A program made the translations under genes and the position numbers. The notes beneath the pieces were generated by a model. The model did no database searches. It saw only the letters and a list, made by a program, of their open reading frames with translations, and had not been told where the DNA came from. DNA of 64,000 nt from Anodontia alba (Eukaryota; Mollusca; Bivalvia; Lucinida; Lucinidae): assembly GCA_964016985.1 (NCBI GenBank), contig OZ024828.1, positions 28,650,581 to 28,714,580 on the forward strand. Reading direction: 5' to 3'. Numbering within the stretch: the stretch's first letter is position 1; the number at the start of each line of letters is the position of its first letter. Below, piece after piece: positions 19,991-29,905 of the stretch.

Positions 19991-22421
19991 GGCCCCCTCT
20001 GGTGGATCGAAACCGATTGAAAGAGACAGCAGACGAAGAAGTGGAGGTGGGAACCCGGCTAGCTTTTGGTTCCCACCTAGACTTCTTCGCTGGATTTGAA
20101 TTAAAAGAAGAGGAGGAAGGTCTCTTTCTATTGGCCGATACTCCTGAATAATTTGCTCTCAGGAGGGAATGATGTCTATCGTCTAGATTAGCTCTGAAAA
20201 CTTCCTCTATTTTACCCCCAAAAAGAGAGGAAGAATTCAGAGGAGCTGCTCTAAGACTGTCCTTGTTATGAGATAAAAGTAAATTAGATGTATTTAGAGC
20301 AGCGTTACGGCGCTGATGCAGTAGTACAGCAGACATAGATAGGCCTAGGGCCATGATGTGCTTAGCAGAGCGGTTCACTGCTAGAAGTAGACTACGCAGA
20401 ACATCCGGGTCAACATGTTCTGCGCAGAGGGCCTGAAATGCAGCCGAACCAAAAAAATCACAATGTGAACTGATGGCCACCGCTCTCCTTGCTAACCGCT
20501 CCAGGTACTCTAAATGAGCCACTGGTAAAGAGGCGAATCTGCCCACTGAGATGCCTAGCCTGCCAGCGTCGGCATCAAGGGTGGGTATCTTACTCGGCCA
20601 AAATTCCGTATGACAAGCGTAAGAATGAGGTCGAGTAAGGTAATCAATTGTTTTCTTAGGTACATGCCAGTTTGGATTGTTTCTAGCCTCTGCGGTGTTG
20701 TCAAACAGCTTCCCCATCAACTGATTCACTGTTGAGGATTGTGGAAGTGTTGACCTGGAGGAAGTAGGCTGGTCCAAAATAGACTCAAGCAGGGATTGGA
20801 CTCGCGCACTGTCTTGAGTTTGGTCAGCCTTGGGGCAAAGGTCTCCCAAAAGGGAGTAAACTTCCTCCAGTGTCTCATGGTAGTTTGTGGCAGGCTCATG
20901 AGACTGGCTCTTTTGAGAAGGACTTAATGAACTCTCTGACAGAGCCTGGTCCGGGACATAATCACATTCATGATATGGAGCCCGGGGGTCTTGGCTAATG
21001 GTCCGAACATGGTCGCGACCATTGCCAGTGGATCCAGACTGACCCGTGAAAGTTTGCCCCTCCCCTTCTTCAGCAACAGAAGGGAGATCCACTGACGAAG
21101 CCAAGTTGCCCAACCCTGATAGAGTCCTCAATACTGCCTGGGATATGGCTGAGGCAATGTCAGGGGTGCTACGTGAGGGGTTGGTTACCCTCAATGGCGT
21201 AGCTGTAAGACCTAAAGAACTATCCCTGCTCAAAGCAGGGATAGTCACAGAAGGTCTGACTGCGGAAACACTAGGACCTATAGGGACATCGTCCTCTACA
21301 GATCCCAGTGCGCCTACATAAGAATAGTCAGCCAATGGAACCCTGCTGCTATTCTGTACCTCCGTATACAAATGCCCGAAGGCTTCATTAACATTATGAC
21401 TTACCCTGACTGAAGGAAGAGCAGATGATGTGGAGGAGGTACCCAGTCTATTCTTACTATTTCTACTTCTACCCAAGTTGGTAGTACCAATAACTGGTTC
21501 CGCTATTAAGGAATCTGAAAATGAACCTTCCTGAAAAATAATACCCGAACAAGTCGGAATGGCTCTAGTATTATTATGTTGAGAAGCCTTACTAATAGTA
21601 GGCACAGTGGAAAGAGATACTTTGGCCATACCACTTTGAATAGGTTTTGGATTCCTAAATGAACTCACCGCAGGAGTAGTATGAGAAACAGATCCTGTAA
21701 CCTGGATATTTGGTGTGGTACGAATGCCAGCAACTAAAGGGAGAGAACCATTCTCCTGGGAAACAGTCTTAGTAATTGAACTGGACGAGCTTGGAATGGC
21801 TTCGGGACAGGGCAAATATAAGTTGGGGTAATAATCATACCCACTAAAGCTACCCCAAGAAACCCAGGGATAAAAATATGGCCAATAAAAGGCCCCCTGA
21901 TCTGCGCCTTCCTGCCAAGAAAATTGAGAGGAAGGTACAGTAACATTACTTGGGAATCTGCCCGCCGTATTAAAGGCCGCCGAGTTAACATACCTATAAG
22001 GTGTACGATAACCCGGCAGGTACCTAGGTTCGGAATTTCCGCCGGAACAGGGGTTCGCCAGCGCCCCCTGCGTTGCCTTCCGTCGGGAAGCATCGCTGGG
22101 GGCGGGGCGAGGTCCCCTAGTCAAGCATTCATTACCAGTGACGGTAACGGCGACCTGGGGTCCCCTACGTCTGTTTTCCAAATCTGGAGCAGGCCCAGAG
22201 TTCAATTGAAAATTATTCACCAGAGTACTAGAAGGGAATCCCTGAGCCTGCTCCCGACCAGAAGATACATAAGAGGGGAAGTGGGATAATTCTTCCCAGA
22301 TCTCTGAAGCCCAACTGGCAGACCTGGCACAAGGAGATAGCTGCGAACACCCGCAACATCTAACGCATAAAACATGGCTGTCTGCCGGAAGTTTAGTTTG
22401 CTTGCAATTAATGCACAACAT
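19941..22421 (-). CDS. DIRS Gag-like protein (ORF1)
   Basis: An 826-residue frame with the start at 22421. An upstream in-frame Met at 22547 would add 42 residues but lies next to the terminal repeat, and the chosen start begins directly with the conserved-looking cysteine cluster CINCKQT...CVRCCGCSQLSPC (residues 3-31), a probable zinc-binding motif. The long middle is rich in Ser, Thr, Pro and Asn. Residues about 560-740 are more hydrophobic and alpha-helical in character and are the likely Gag-like core. The last about 60 residues are basic, with RGGRGG and RR motifs fit for nucleic-acid binding. By position and composition it is the structural protein of the element; sequence similarity to retroviral Gag is not evident to me. 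Confidence 0.75.
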   Translation of the reverse strand: MLCINCKQTKLPADSHVLCVRCCGCSQLSPCARSASWASEIWEELSHFPSYVSSGREQAQGFPSSTLVNNFQLNSGPAPDLENRRRGPQVAVTVTGNECLTRGPRPAPSDASRRKATQGALANPCSGGNSEPRYLPGYRTPYRYVNSAAFNTAGRFPSNVTVPSSQFSWQEGADQGAFYWPYFYPWVSWGSFSGYDYYPNLYLPCPEAIPSSSSSITKTVSQENGSLPLVAGIRTTPNIQVTGSVSHTTPAVSSFRNPKPIQSGMAKVSLSTVPTISKASQHNNTRAIPTCSGIIFQEGSFSDSLIAEPVIGTTNLGRSRNSKNRLGTSSTSSALPSVRVSHNVNEAFGHLYTEVQNSSRVPLADYSYVGALGSVEDDVPIGPSVSAVRPSVTIPALSRDSSLGLTATPLRVTNPSRSTPDIASAISQAVLRTLSGLGNLASSVDLPSVAEEGEGQTFTGQSGSTGNGRDHVRTISQDPRAPYHECDYVPDQALSESSLSPSQKSQSHEPATNYHETLEEVYSLLGDLCPKADQTQDSARVQSLLESILDQPTSSRSTLPQSSTVNQLMGKLFDNTAEARNNPNWHVPKKTIDYLTRPHSYACHTEFWPSKIPTLDADAGRLGISVGRFASLPVAHLEYLERLARRAVAISSHCDFFGSAAFQALCAEHVDPDVLRSLLLAVNRSAKHIMALGLSMSAVLLHQRRNAALNTSNLLLSHNKDSLRAAPLNSSSLFGGKIEEVFRANLDDRHHSLLRANYSGVSANRKRPSSSSFNSNPAKKSRWEPKASRVPTSTSSSAVSFNRFRSTRGGRGGSSSFRRGPARRSK

Positions 22422-22551
22422 CTTACTACTGATATGGGCTACAAAGAAAAGCTTTAGTGAAAATAAAGATACAGACTTATCTGTTCGAAAAATACTTCTT
22501 TCCAAATCCAAACGTCGTAATCTATACAGAAGGTGCTGACCTCGCAAGCGA

Positions 22552-22888
22552 CCAAAAAATAGTGATGTTTTCTACCTTGCGTCTACCCTTTATAGTAACA
22601 ATGTCTACCGCATGTGTTAGGCGTGCCGCACGCTTGGTGCGTGCTTTGGCGGGAATATACCTGGCGCGTCCTGATTGGTTGCTTACGGTGGCGTGGACGG
22701 AAGGGAACCAGTGCATAACTGGTACCCGACCTTGGTCACCTAGAAACAGGACGCTTGGTAGGGGGGACAACTAGGACGAGCTATAGTCTGTTTCAAACAA
22801 TTTTTTTTCCTAGTTGTCTTTCTTTTGAAGGTCGATCTCGCGGTGAACCGCTCAAATAAGGCTTATAATATCTTGAGGTGATGTATGC
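22552..22888. repeat. DIRS inverted terminal repeat, right
   Basis: Inverse of 16229-16564. In element orientation this is the upstream end and should hold the promoter. The stretch from here to the ORF1 start at 22421 is the 5' leader. The last 11 bp (22889-22899) are specific to this end. Confidence 0.92.
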
Positions 22889-22896
22889 TGACATTG

Positions 22897-22899
<3 letters not shown>

Positions 22900-22951
<52 letters not shown>
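22900..22951 (+). repeat. (CA)n microsatellite at the DIRS right border
   Basis: About 26 CA repeats begin immediately after the last base of the DIRS element. No CA tract exists at the left border. Confidence 0.95.
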
Positions 22952-22952
<1 letters not shown>

Positions 22953-23619
22953 CTGAAAATCCCTGAGTGGACTCAATGATAACAAATATACATTGCAATA
23001 TAGGAAAGTATGTGGAGACGTCTTTCGGCCGCCACACTGTACTAACATCAACTGCAGTGAAGAATAATAGATGTTCAAAGCAAAGATTACACAAACAGAA
23101 CTGAAAATTCCTAAAGTGCCCATGTTTTCTGGGCCAATCAAGCCTCATCAGTGACCCTTATTTAAATTTTCAAACGTTAGTGCTGGGCTCAATGACCATA
23201 AAGGACCAGAGAATATAAGCATTACTATAGTGAAGTACGGGAGACATTTCACTGCCGCCACACGGCACAAACAATAGTTGTAGTGAAGATAATTAGAGTG
23301 TCAAAGGGTGTACTTTTGATATCAATAAACGCAACACAGAGAGCTGAATATTTCTGAAAAGCCCATATTTTCTGGAGCAGACGAGCAAGTTTCTGTTACT
23401 TAGGTCTTAACAGGACCCTTATATGAATTCTGAGAAAGGAGTTTACTCTACTCGTAAAAGAAAACAATTACGCTCCCAAAAAGAGTAAATAGAAAACTAT
23501 TGTTCCTTTTAATAATAGACATCTTTTCAGAAGGAAGGCAGAAACATACTGTGTCCCATGAAAGTATACTCGTATCCCTTAACCCTTGTCCTGCTGAACC
23601 CGGATATACCCTGCCTTTG
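22952..23619. other. No gene; two similar blocks
   Basis: Parallel wording at 22957-23160 and 23190-23420 (GAATATAAGCATTACTATAG; CCGCCACAC; CATATTTTCTGGAGCAGA / CATGTTTTCTGGGCCAAT) suggests a diverged tandem duplication of about 220-250 bp. No coding evidence. Confidence 0.4.
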
Positions 23620-23712
23620 CAAACTGTGTAGATCCAGATCAGTTGGCTTCTGAAGAAGCCAACTGATCTGGTGGCTTCTGAAGAAGCCAACTGATCTGGA
23701 TCTGCACTGTTT
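23620..23712. repeat. Family H hairpin with slipped double tip
   Basis: The hairpin GTGTAGATCCAGATCAG ... CTGATCTGGATCTGCAC carries the tip CAGTTGGCTTCTGAAGAAGC and its complement twice in tandem, joined by GGTGG, as if copied twice during replication across the hairpin. Confidence 0.8.
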
Positions 23713-23825
23713 GTCATTGAGTATGTGAATTAATATCAACAACCTAGATCAAGTAATCTGACTAGCTGAAAATTGGAAGTGGATGTGCCATGTTTATATA
23801 TTCAGCAGGACAAGGGTTAAGACAA

Positions 23826-23880
23826 CAAAATATAACAACTACGAAGCACACCCTTCCCGAGGCACCAAAAATTAAATAAG
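23826..23880 (-). repeat. Fragment of retroelement tail family D2
   Basis: AACTACGAAGCACACCCTTC and CGAGGCACCAAAA match the block at 60424-60465 and, on the opposite strand, those at 52420 and 54245. Probably the extreme 3' end of a retroelement related to family D. Confidence 0.45.
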
Positions 23881-23899
23881 GTGCGCTAATGTGAGAAAA

Positions 23900-24209
23900 T
23901 GATGATGCTTTGGTGTTTTACATTCTTTTCAACATTATTTAACCCAGCTAGCATTCTACGTAAATCTACATCGGGCCGTCATCGGCCCGTCAGCTACCCT
24001 GACGGGCCGATGACGGCCCGATATAGATTTACGTAGAATGCTGACTGGGTTAAGCCATATCGTGACGATGAAAGGGTAATCATGAAGGGCTCTGGGCAAT
24101 GAAATGCCCTAAAGTGATGAGCTGAATTCTGCCTTCAGCGGGATTTTTCCCGAACCTTGTGATCCGAAATCGGCATGCTAACCACTCGACTACCGGGACA
24201 CTTCGTGCA
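23900..24209 (-). mobile_element. tRNA-derived SINE (family S3) interrupted by a palindrome
   Basis: The minus-strand head GTCCCGGTAGTCGAGTGGTT has an A-box-like TCGAGTGGTTAGCATG and a B-box-like GGTTCGGGAAAAAT (eroded). The 3' end reads GTAAAACACCAAAGCATC. It is flanked by the 12-bp target duplication AATGTGAGAAAA (23888-23899 and 24210-24221). A family-P palindrome (23943-24049) sits inside. A sister copy without the insertion is at 48302. Confidence 0.8.
23943..24049. mobile_element. GGGCC palindrome (family P) inserted in SINE S3
   Basis: A 107-bp palindrome flanked by TTAA on both sides (23939-23942 and 24050-24053). The sister SINE at 48302 reads ATTATGTAAG at this point, so the SINE supplies an empty-site reference. 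TTAA flanks recall piggyBac-type targets, but the other copies lack clear TTAA, so the superfamily is open. Confidence 0.75.
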
Positions 24210-24221
24210 AATGTGAGAAAA

Positions 24222-25199
24222 GTGTCCCTATGCCATATGAGAGCAACCAACCATGACCCCTTCTTTATTATTTGATATATTCTACAGTATCCAATGACAA
24301 ATAATGATATTTTTTGTGTTTTCCCAGAAAATAGGCTTTGGTATTTCATGCAAACTGTCAATGCCTATTTGCTGAGGTAATATTTCAAAATGTCATCTGC
24401 TAAAAAATCTACCCAGCAAGCTCTCACAGATGACAATTCGCATGAACGGTTAAAGCCTATTTTATGTGAAAATAAGATTTCCTTTTTCAAAATGTTGTCT
24501 GCTGATTTTTTTACTCAGCATGCTTTGACAGTATTAATACATTCAGAACTAAATTACTATAAGGTGTGATACGTTTGCCACTTTATGCATTGGCAGTGTT
24601 ATATGTCTTGACAAGCCAATTATATTTAATTAGCTATGATGTGCGACTTGCTTTGTATAGATGACTGACTGATAGATTCGCATTAATGAATTTCACACGC
24701 CTCCAACATCTTGCACCTAACTAAAGTGATTAATTTAAATAAACGTCATTTGTTTCAATTTCTTTGTGAATAGATACACTCCAAAGGAGATCCCTTCCAC
24801 TATAAACGGTAGCAAACTCTTCTCTTATGGCAGGAAAAGTAGTATAAAATATTTCCATGAAATGCAACAATCACAGATCAAAGTCTACCCATGACATCAA
24901 GAGTAAGCTGGCAGTTCACAACCCAGAGACCAAAGGAGAGCAAAGCAACCAGGTCGCTCTTCTCGAACAAGGTGATCAAATTTTTAGAGAAGATCCGCTA
25001 AACACAACAGTAAGACAGCAAACAGGACAAAACATGTGAAAAACCCGAAGCGGGTAGCCACAAAAACAACCAACATCAGACCCACCGCCTTAGAACGACC
25101 GGAAGTTAAGGGTTTTTAATTCGATTTTACTGGTATCATATTTTCTCCCTATTATAAATGTTGTAATATAATTCGTCTATCATTAGATCAATCTTAATC
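24222..25199. other. Unclassified; decayed repeat fragments
   Basis: 24300-24540 shares words with 32000-32150 (AAAATAGGCTTTG; GTCGTCTGCTGA-like; CCAGCAAGCT). 24940-25110 resembles tail family D (GACCCACCGCCTTAGAACGA). No gene. Confidence 0.4.
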
Positions 25200-25207
25200 A
25201 AACTCGT

Positions 25208-27060
25208 GAAGCGTTATTATTTGTGTGTTCTAAGATGGCTGATCAGACCAATCTTAGTTCTATACTGCCTGTTGCAGATAGCAAAAGAGAGGTCTGAGGA
25301 AAGCACTTTTGGTGATGCCTTAGCTCTGGCTTTCCGCTACATACGTTTCTGCTCGGCTTCGCGGATTCGTTTTGCTTCTTATTCGCCAGCAGCCCTTCTT
25401 ATGAGGCCTCGCCCCTTTGTTCGACCATGTGCAATCTGTTCCCACGACTCTGTTGGTATGTTGAAGTCTTTAAAAGAGGCTTTGAGGGTGTACTTGTATC
25501 ACTTCTTCTGACCACCATGGAAGCTTTTTTCTATTTGTAGTTCTCCATAGAGGATTTTCTTTGGCAAACCTTTATCAGGCATCCTGGTAACATGGCTTGT
25601 CTATCTTCTGTGCCAATTTCAGAAGAGTATATACACTCTGCATCCCTGCCCTTTTTAGGACTTCTGTGTCTGGAATCCTGTCTTGCCGCTTGATATTTAG
25701 AAGTTTTTCTGAGACAGCTTGTATGGAAGTGGTTCCGTCTTTTGGTATGCCGTTGGTAAACTGTCCAAGTTCCACATTCGTATAATAGTGTTGGCAGCAC
25801 CACGGATCTGTATACTTTCAGCTTTGTGTCCAGTCTGATTCCACTTCGGTCCCAAACTCTTCCATGTAGTCGGCCAAATGCTGAACTAGCTTTGGCAATC
25901 CTGGCATTGACTTCATCATCAATGAGCACAACTCTAGACAATGTGCTTCCAAAGTAGGTAAACTTGTCTACCACTTACAATCGTTGACCTTTCACTGTGT
26001 TGGTAGGCTCTTTGTAAGGTTTTCCACGTGCTTGTTAATATACTACAGTCGTTTTGATGCTGATTGTGAGATCATAGCTGTCACATGAATCAGATACTTG
26101 ATCCAAACCTTTTTGCATTTTCTTTTCTGTCGGAACACCCTTTGCCATGTCATCAGCAAATAGCAACTCATCTAGCATCTCTGTCTGCACCTAAGAGTTA
26201 GCTTGCAACCTTTTTAGGTTGAAAAGTTTCCCATCAAAGCGATACCTAATAGGTATACCATTGTCACCATCCTGAAAAGCATCTGTAAGCATGGCAGAAA
26301 ACATCATACTGAACAGAGTTGAAGCTTGTACACAGCCTTGTTTAACTCCGTTTATCACAGGGAATAGATCAGAAAGCTCGCCGTTATTTTGGACCCTTGA
26401 AAGTATATCATCGTGGAACTGCCGTACCATTGCAATGAATTTGACAGGACAGTCAAACTTTGCCATAATGTTCCAAAGTCTCTCACGACTGTCTGTGTCA
26501 AATGCTTTGGTAAGGTCGACAAAGGTCAAGTAGAGGTCCACATTCTGTTCCTGGCATTTCTCTTTAAGCTGCTGTCTTGCTGTGAAGATCATGCCTATTG
26601 TCTTTCCTGTATCTAAGCGTGCTTTCTGGTAGAAGCCCTGACTGTTCAAGGTGTTCATTCAATCGATTCAGTAGGACTCTAGCAAGGATCTTCCCAGCAA
26701 TTGACTAGAAAGACATGCCTCGATGATTCTCACAGACTTGAGGATTCCCTTTCCTTTTGAATAGGTGGATAATTGTTGCATCCTTGAATTCTTGAGGGAT
26801 GGCTGCTGTTCTCCACATAATGTGAAATAACTATGTCAGTTTCTCTGCAACTTTAGGACCTCCTGCTTTGTAGATCTCTGCAGATGTTGCATCTAATCCT
26901 GGAACCTTGCCAGATGACAGGAGTTTTTTTGCCACATGTGGAATGTAATCTGCTGCTTGATGAGTTCCCAACCATCTCTGAAACAGTGTAATATAGTAGT
27001 CTAACACCGAAAACATGACCTGTTGCCCGGTAACTAAAATGTAGATCACAATGACCGTTT
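25208..27060 (-). pseudogene. Non-LTR retrotransposon ORF2 remnant (endonuclease/RT type)
   Basis: On the minus strand the pieces line up in family order over several frames: SSGKVPGLDATSAEIYKAGG (about 26850-26930), FVDLTKAFDT (RT motif A, about 26510), NGVKQGCVQASTLFSMMFSA (motif B, about 26310), LLFADDMA (motif C, about 26150), VDKFTYFGSTLSRV with YRSVVLPTLLYECGTWTVYQ (25800-25970), GLPKKILYGEL-like (25545) and a C-terminal ICNRQYRTKIGLISHLRTH zinc-finger-like end (about 25215-25270). Several frameshifts and stops separate them, and the N-terminal endonuclease is missing, so it is a dead 5'-truncated copy. I cannot name the clade with confidence. Confidence 0.8.
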
Positions 27061-27537
27061 CGTGACACGTGACATGGGGTTGTTGGATATATGTTTTGAT
27101 GGAGGCTGAAGCTAAGGTACGACTTTGTTATCATTAGACAATATAATTGAAATAAAATGGATCCTATGGTAGAGACATCTTAAAGCTGCAACATGACTTT
27201 AAAGAAAACACATCAAAATAATAAACATATTAAGAAATAAAGAGCCTAGTACGCTGAGTAGTTTGGTGAAACAATTAGTTAAGTCGGCGAGAAATCAAAA
27301 GGTTATTGGACTTTGAATATCTAGAAAATGTTCTCGCGGAAGCCGCCACTTTTATGGTAAGTAACGTCACAGCCACCTGATTAAATATGCAAACCTTTGT
27401 AAATGATATCTGAAACAATATTTGATTGCTTTAAGCCTGTAAATGTATTCATCTGTATAAAAATTATCATCTAGCTTTCATCAGCTCCATATTCGCTTCA
27501 TATCTCTTATTCCTTTCTCACAAAAATGAATATCTAA
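27061..27537. other. No recognisable feature
   Basis: AT-rich, no open frame with a domain, no repeat family recognised. Confidence 0.4.
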
Positions 27538-27973
27538 AAAAAGGTAAGAGAAAAGTCCAGGGAGTGCCACAATCACAAACCGCAGCCCTTCCCAGGCCCT
27601 AAGAGGAAGGGGAAACCGACAAATCCAAACAAGCACAAACCGAACAAACGTACGAAAAGCACTATGATTAGCTCTCTATTCCTAAGCGAGGTAATCGCAA
27701 TACTAAAAGGACTGTAAAACAGAAGAACAAAATGACGCACGGGAAGACATACAACAAATCGTCTCGTAGAATCAACCACAAAGCAACAGAGTAAGACTAA
27801 AACCGGGACCACCGCCTTAGAACGGTCAGTACAGCAAAGCACCTAGGGGTTTAAAGCACTTTTACAGCTAGCTAACTTCACCCTGGGTCCCGATGCTACT
27901 CTTAATACGGAAATACATAAAAATTTGGTTCGCTTAAAGGCTCCCAAATCAGTCTATGCATCAAAGCGAAAAT
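27538..27973 (-). mobile_element. 5'-truncated retroelement 3' tail (family D)
   Basis: The same tail as at 29306: plus-strand start AGGTAAGAGAAAAGTCCAGG, then ACCGCCTTAGAACGGTCAGT and GTCCCGATGCTACTCTTAAT. On the minus strand it is a 3' end lacking the RT gene. Confidence 0.7.
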
Positions 27974-28430
27974 TTAATATCACAAAACAAAACAGACCCC
28001 ATGACCACATGTAAGAAAAACTTTAAACAAGAACATCTTTCTTAATTCTAGACGGACTGTGAAAATTTCTGTCAAATTTCTCCAAGATTCATGTTTTAAA
28101 GCAGGATATTTGAGGAAAACCTTGCCTTTAGTGGTCCTTTCATGTCAGTCTATCAGTTTACTTTCATAATGTCTCCTGTGAGTCTATTATCCCCAACAAA
28201 TGTCCATGTGCATTTGTTTACTATCTACCTATAGTTCATTCTACCCGCTTATTCTGGTTAGGAAATTTCTTTCAAGCTCATATAAGCTGAAAATAGGATA
28301 TATTTCTGTTCCGTTCAAGCTGAATTCAACTTTATTTGTGATCATTTCAAGTGGTATTTACACTGTCACAAACTTGTTCAAATCAACTTGTTAAACCCTT
28401 TTAGCCCTGCAAAACGAAACAGATATTTAT
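27974..28430. other. No recognisable feature
   Basis: No gene or classified repeat; small frames at 28200-28394 show no domain. Confidence 0.4.
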
Positions 28431-28497
28431 GCAAACAGTTTAGATCCAGATGAGACGGCTCATATGAACCGTCGCATCAGGTTCTACACTGTTTGCC
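28431..28497. repeat. Family H hairpin
   Basis: GCAAACAGTTTAGATCCAGA ... GGTTCTACACTGTTTGC, with tip GACGGCTCATATGAACCGTC. Followed by a T run. Confidence 0.75.
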
Positions 28498-28935
28498 ATT
28501 TTTTTTTTTAATTTTTAACCGGTATTCCTTTTTTGCAAAATTGGATGTGCCCAATGTACCATTTCATAAACACAGGGGCAAAAGGGTTAAGGAACATGTC
28601 CCAGTGTTTGATAGTCAAACCAGGCCTTGGGTAATGAAATGTGAGTAGATTTGCGAATAGTTCTATACACAAAAAGAATGAAGCAAACCACATCACTAGG
28701 ATACACTGTCATATCTATGTAGAACTTGTTAAATCTCACGAATGAGTCTAGAATTAGTCTAGGAAGATCAAAATACGTTAAATGTATAAACAGAGCAATA
28801 TAAAACTTTCAGAAAACCTTCAGACGTCGAAAGCTACAGGGACATACGGAAACTAACCCAAACAGTTAAAAAAAATAGAAATCGGGTATAGGCTAACAAA
28901 CAAGCAATATAAGCTGATCGCAAACGAATGAGCCA

Positions 28936-29162
28936 GTGTAGTTGTCCACGTGATTATCATTGACCAATGTAATCAAAGCGCGGGTTAGACGAAATCCAGG
29001 TAACGGTTATTTATAGCCACGCTATTCTTGTCGCTATGCCATCAGAGTGCTGTTGAAAATGGATTATCTGTAAAACCTGGACTGGGACATTGGAAAAAGT
29101 GCAGATCCAGATCGGACACCGCAGAAAGCGTAGTCTGATCAGGGTCTATATTTTTTGCTAAA
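28936..29162 (+). repeat. Dispersed unit F (ends in a family H hairpin)
   Basis: Words in order: GTAGTTGTCCACGTGATTAT, GACGAAATCCAGGTAACGGT, TCTGTAAAACCTGGACTGGG, then a hairpin around GATCGGACACCGCAG. The same order recurs at 30962, 35488, 37065 (inverted), 37755 (inverted) and 59435 (inverted). Non-coding. Confidence 0.65.
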
Positions 29163-29225
29163 ATTACAGGAAGTTAAGGATTAAATGAAACGGTATTACG
29201 TGTCCGTTCAGGACCATTTCCAAAA

Positions 29226-29905
29226 AAGGTAAGAGAAAAGTCCAGGGAGTGCCACAATCACAAACCGCAGCCCTTCCCAGACCCTTCACTCAGACACAAT
29301 CAAAAAGGTAAGAGAAAAATCCAGGTAGTACCACAATCACAAACTGCACCCTTCCCAGACACCAAGACAAAGAGAAAATAGACAAAACCAAACAAGCGCA
29401 AATCGAACAAATCGAAAAGCACTAAGATAAGCTCTCTCTTTCCCAAGCTAGATAATCGCAATTCTAAAAGGACTGAAAAACACAAGAGCAAATTAACTCA
29501 AGGCAAGACTTAAAACAAATCGCCTCGTAGAATAAACAACAAATTAACAAAGAGTAAGACTAACACCGGGACCACCGCCTTCGAACAGTCAGTAGAATAA
29601 ACCACCGGGGGGTTTAAAGCACTTTTACAGCCGGCCAACTTCACCCTGGGTCCCGATGCTAATCTTCATACAGAAATACATAAAAATTCGGTTCCAGCTC
29701 AGTCAAGCATCAAAGCGAAAACATAAAAATCAAATTAACCACTATGTTAAATAAAGACGAGTACTCATGGCTAATTCTACTGTGTGCCAGAGTAAATGAA
29801 AACCAATAGTTGAACCATGGCGGACCGAGCCAAAATGCATACCGTCAAGCCCCTACCCACTGGTTAAAGTTTTACGAAGAGGCAGTCATTAAATCTGCGG
29901 CTCGA
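29226..29905 (-). mobile_element. 3' tail (family D) of the Penelope-like element, doubled end
   Basis: On the minus strand this follows the RT gene at 29905-30995 directly and ends with GACTTTTCTCTTACC. The last about 58 bp are present twice (29226-29283 and 29303-29360). The tail alone, without the RT gene, occurs at 6412, 27538, 49860 and 50486, which identifies those as 5'-truncated copies of this element type. Confidence 0.7.

Larger units (their letters stand above)
16192..22899 (-). mobile_element. DIRS-type tyrosine-recombinase retrotransposon, complete-looking
   Basis: A 6.7-kb element read on the minus strand. It carries, in order, a Gag-like frame, an RT/RNase H frame and a tyrosine recombinase frame, flanked by inverted terminal repeats of about 335 bp (16229-16564 and 22552-22888). 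An internal complementary region lies at 16612-16710. This is the DIRS-1 layout, in which a circular DNA intermediate is thought to be inserted by the recombinase without target duplication. The two ends share AAA, and no longer target duplication is visible. All three frames are uninterrupted, so the copy looks young and possibly competent. Confidence 0.92.

Noticed and set aside
21734..22289. Frames of about 120 codons on either strand inside the DIRS ORF1 region
   Set aside because: Shadows of the Gag-like frame; no independent support.
16229..22888. Long terminal repeats of an LTR retrotransposon
   Set aside because: The terminal repeats are inverted, not direct, and the element has a tyrosine recombinase instead of a DDE integrase.
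22852..23148. Cysteine/valine-rich open frames on the minus strand
   Set aside because: Produced by the (CA)n microsatellite.
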